Positions 62,571 to 64,000 of a stretch of 64,000 nt of DNA are shown here, one piece after another. The translations under genes were made by a program, and so were the position numbers. Each line of letters starts with the position of its first letter. The stretch's first letter is position 1. The stretch is from Hydractinia symbiolongicarpus (Eukaryota; Cnidaria; Hydrozoa; Anthoathecata; Hydractiniidae), in the NCBI RefSeq assembly GCF_029227915.1, contig NC_079879.1, positions 33,918,501 to 33,982,500 on the forward strand. The letters run 5' to 3'. Below the pieces are notes generated by a model. It worked only from the letters and a program-made list of their open reading frames with translations. It was not told the origin of the DNA and did no database searches.

Positions 62571-64000
62571 GTAAGTTTTTTTTGCAAAAAGGTTTTAATT
62601 GAAAATTCCAGCAATTTTTAACTGGAATAAGTCAATAAGTAATCTTTTTTAATATGGTTTTCACTAGGCACTATGAATAATTCTATAAATATAGTTCTGG
62701 CTTACTTAGTCTGAGTTTGCTCTATGTTTTTTTAGAATTTCCATTTATGTACATTAACTAATGCTGGTAGGAGAAATAACAATACAGTGGCTTAAAGAGC
62801 ATTCTTGTGGCTGCTTTTTTGATTTGTCATATAGACAAGACAGTCAACAGACAATCTCTAGAAGAGCTTTGTTTTACTATAAAAAGGGTTTTGCTTATTT
62901 TAATTTCTTGGCAATCATTTTTACAAAAAAGTGTTCTGCAAATCATGTAAATAATCAGATTTGCACACATCATTTAGGCAACTCCAACTTAATTAGTTGT
63001 TCTATGGGCCCGACCGACCCTTATTTTCACGAAAACAAAAAAATAATGATATGAAGCAAAAAGTTTTAAAGAAATTTTTTATAAAAAAACATTTTCTCAT
63101 CCCTTTTCGTGAAAATATAGTGAGCTTAGAAGATAATCAATGATGATATATTTTGTTGGTTAAATGTCAATCTACAATTATACTAAACGAAGTTAAGGCC
63201 ACTTGCAGTTAATTCTTTGTTCATGGTAATTTGTTGCGATGAAACTAAAATGCGCGATGCACTAATTTTGTAATCACAAAAATAGCTAAATATGTACAGT
63301 ACTGTATAAAGGTATCTTAACATCGAGGATCGCGTATCGTGCGCGGCGCGATCGATACGCGATAGCTTTTCTAGCTCCTAAATTTCTATCACGTGAAGCC
63401 TTATTGCGCTTCCTCGATAGGCAGTCTCAATACATTGTGATGTGTTAAAAGTAATTAAATATCTGTTCTTATTAAATTGTAGCGCAAAGAAAATAAATAA
63501 ATTAAACGATAATCTCGAAAGAAATAATTTTATTATATTGTTCTCAAATCACAGCGTAAAGAAAAAAAATAAATAGATCGTCTCAAAATGTTCATACTTA
63601 ATTCGTATAATTTGTATCAAAAACTTCCTATCCATTTATTAAATCTTTCGTATAGTTTTATTTTTAATACGAACTTTTTCGTATCATCAAAATTACAAGT
63701 TCGTATAAAGTTTGTATCATTTAAAATAAAGTTCTTTTGTAGTTTGTATCGTTTCAAACAAGTTTGTATGAGAAGTTGCTTATACGAAGTTCGTTTATTA
63801 TAATAAAGACTGTAACTGCGTCTTTTATATAAGAATATAAACTTTACTTTATGAAAATTAAATAATAAGTTTAAATAATATTGATTGCGCTAGAATTAAA
63901 TAAAAAGTTTAATTCTTCAATACAACGGAGAAGGGTGTTACGACAAGCATTTTTTTTCATGTATTATTGCATCACGTACGCAGTTAATATTTTTTTGTTG
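62571..64000 (+). other. BCCIP intron 2 (extends past the window)
   Basis: It begins with a good donor (GTAAGT). No exon continuing the BCCIP sequence was found. It contains a palindromic GC-rich patch near 63329-63366 and a degenerate GTTCGTATAA/GTTTGTATC repeat at about 63600-63790. The ORFs here are low in complexity and unsupported. Confidence 0.5.

Overview
This is an AT-rich, intron-rich animal nuclear sequence. Every recognised gene is a metazoan orthologue: the cohesin subunit SMC3, the synaptonemal-complex protein SYCP1, ROMO1, DUSP11, BCCIP and a CIMIP2/FAM166-type ciliary protein. A SYCP1 that keeps the conserved N-terminal block, a bacterial-type cholesterol-oxidase-like GMC flavoprotein, compact exons and low GC suggest a cnidarian, probably a hydrozoan. 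That placement is an inference and not proven here. No organelle, prokaryotic or exogenous viral sequence was recognised.

Layout, left to right. 1-4951: no gene recognised; one repeat copy at 1025-1659. 4952-6328 (-): intronless SH2-C1 protein with an unusual C-terminal domain. 7007-22644 (+): complete SMC3 in 32 exons (1204 aa); its 4.3 kb first intron carries a MITE, a TIR element, a SINE piece and LINE fragments. 24150-39744 (+): CIMIP2/FAM166-like microtubule inner protein, 8 exons, 355 aa, whose 11.5 kb third intron contains the whole antisense SYCP1 gene (36337-29457, 8 exons, 1026 aa). 40957-41252 (-): ROMO1, two exons, head to head with DUSP11 (41624-47907, +, 9 exons, 322 aa) across about 370 bp. 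50203-57946 (-): GMC oxidoreductase, 8 exons with the first and last tentative. 57947-62282: a nest of repeats. 62283 to beyond the right edge (+): the first two coding exons of BCCIP.

All multi-exon models were built by hand from GT-AG sites with phase checks, and each closes into one uninterrupted frame. SMC3, SYCP1 and the CIMIP2-like protein lie within 33 kb. They act in cohesion, meiotic synapsis and (probably) sperm or ciliary axonemes, so the nested SYCP1/CIMIP2 pair may share germline expression; this is inference. SH2-C1/SMC3 and ROMO1/DUSP11 are divergent pairs with short shared promoter intervals.

The accessory content is varied: a tRNA-derived SINE family (3 copies), non-LTR retrotransposon 3' ends (3), several non-autonomous DNA elements with visible terminal inverted repeats, a repeat family with an expandable 128 bp internal unit and a terminal hairpin, and a degenerate hammerhead-ribozyme-like motif. 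One MITE sits, with a clear target duplication, inside what looks like the first exon of an acidic antisense ORF.
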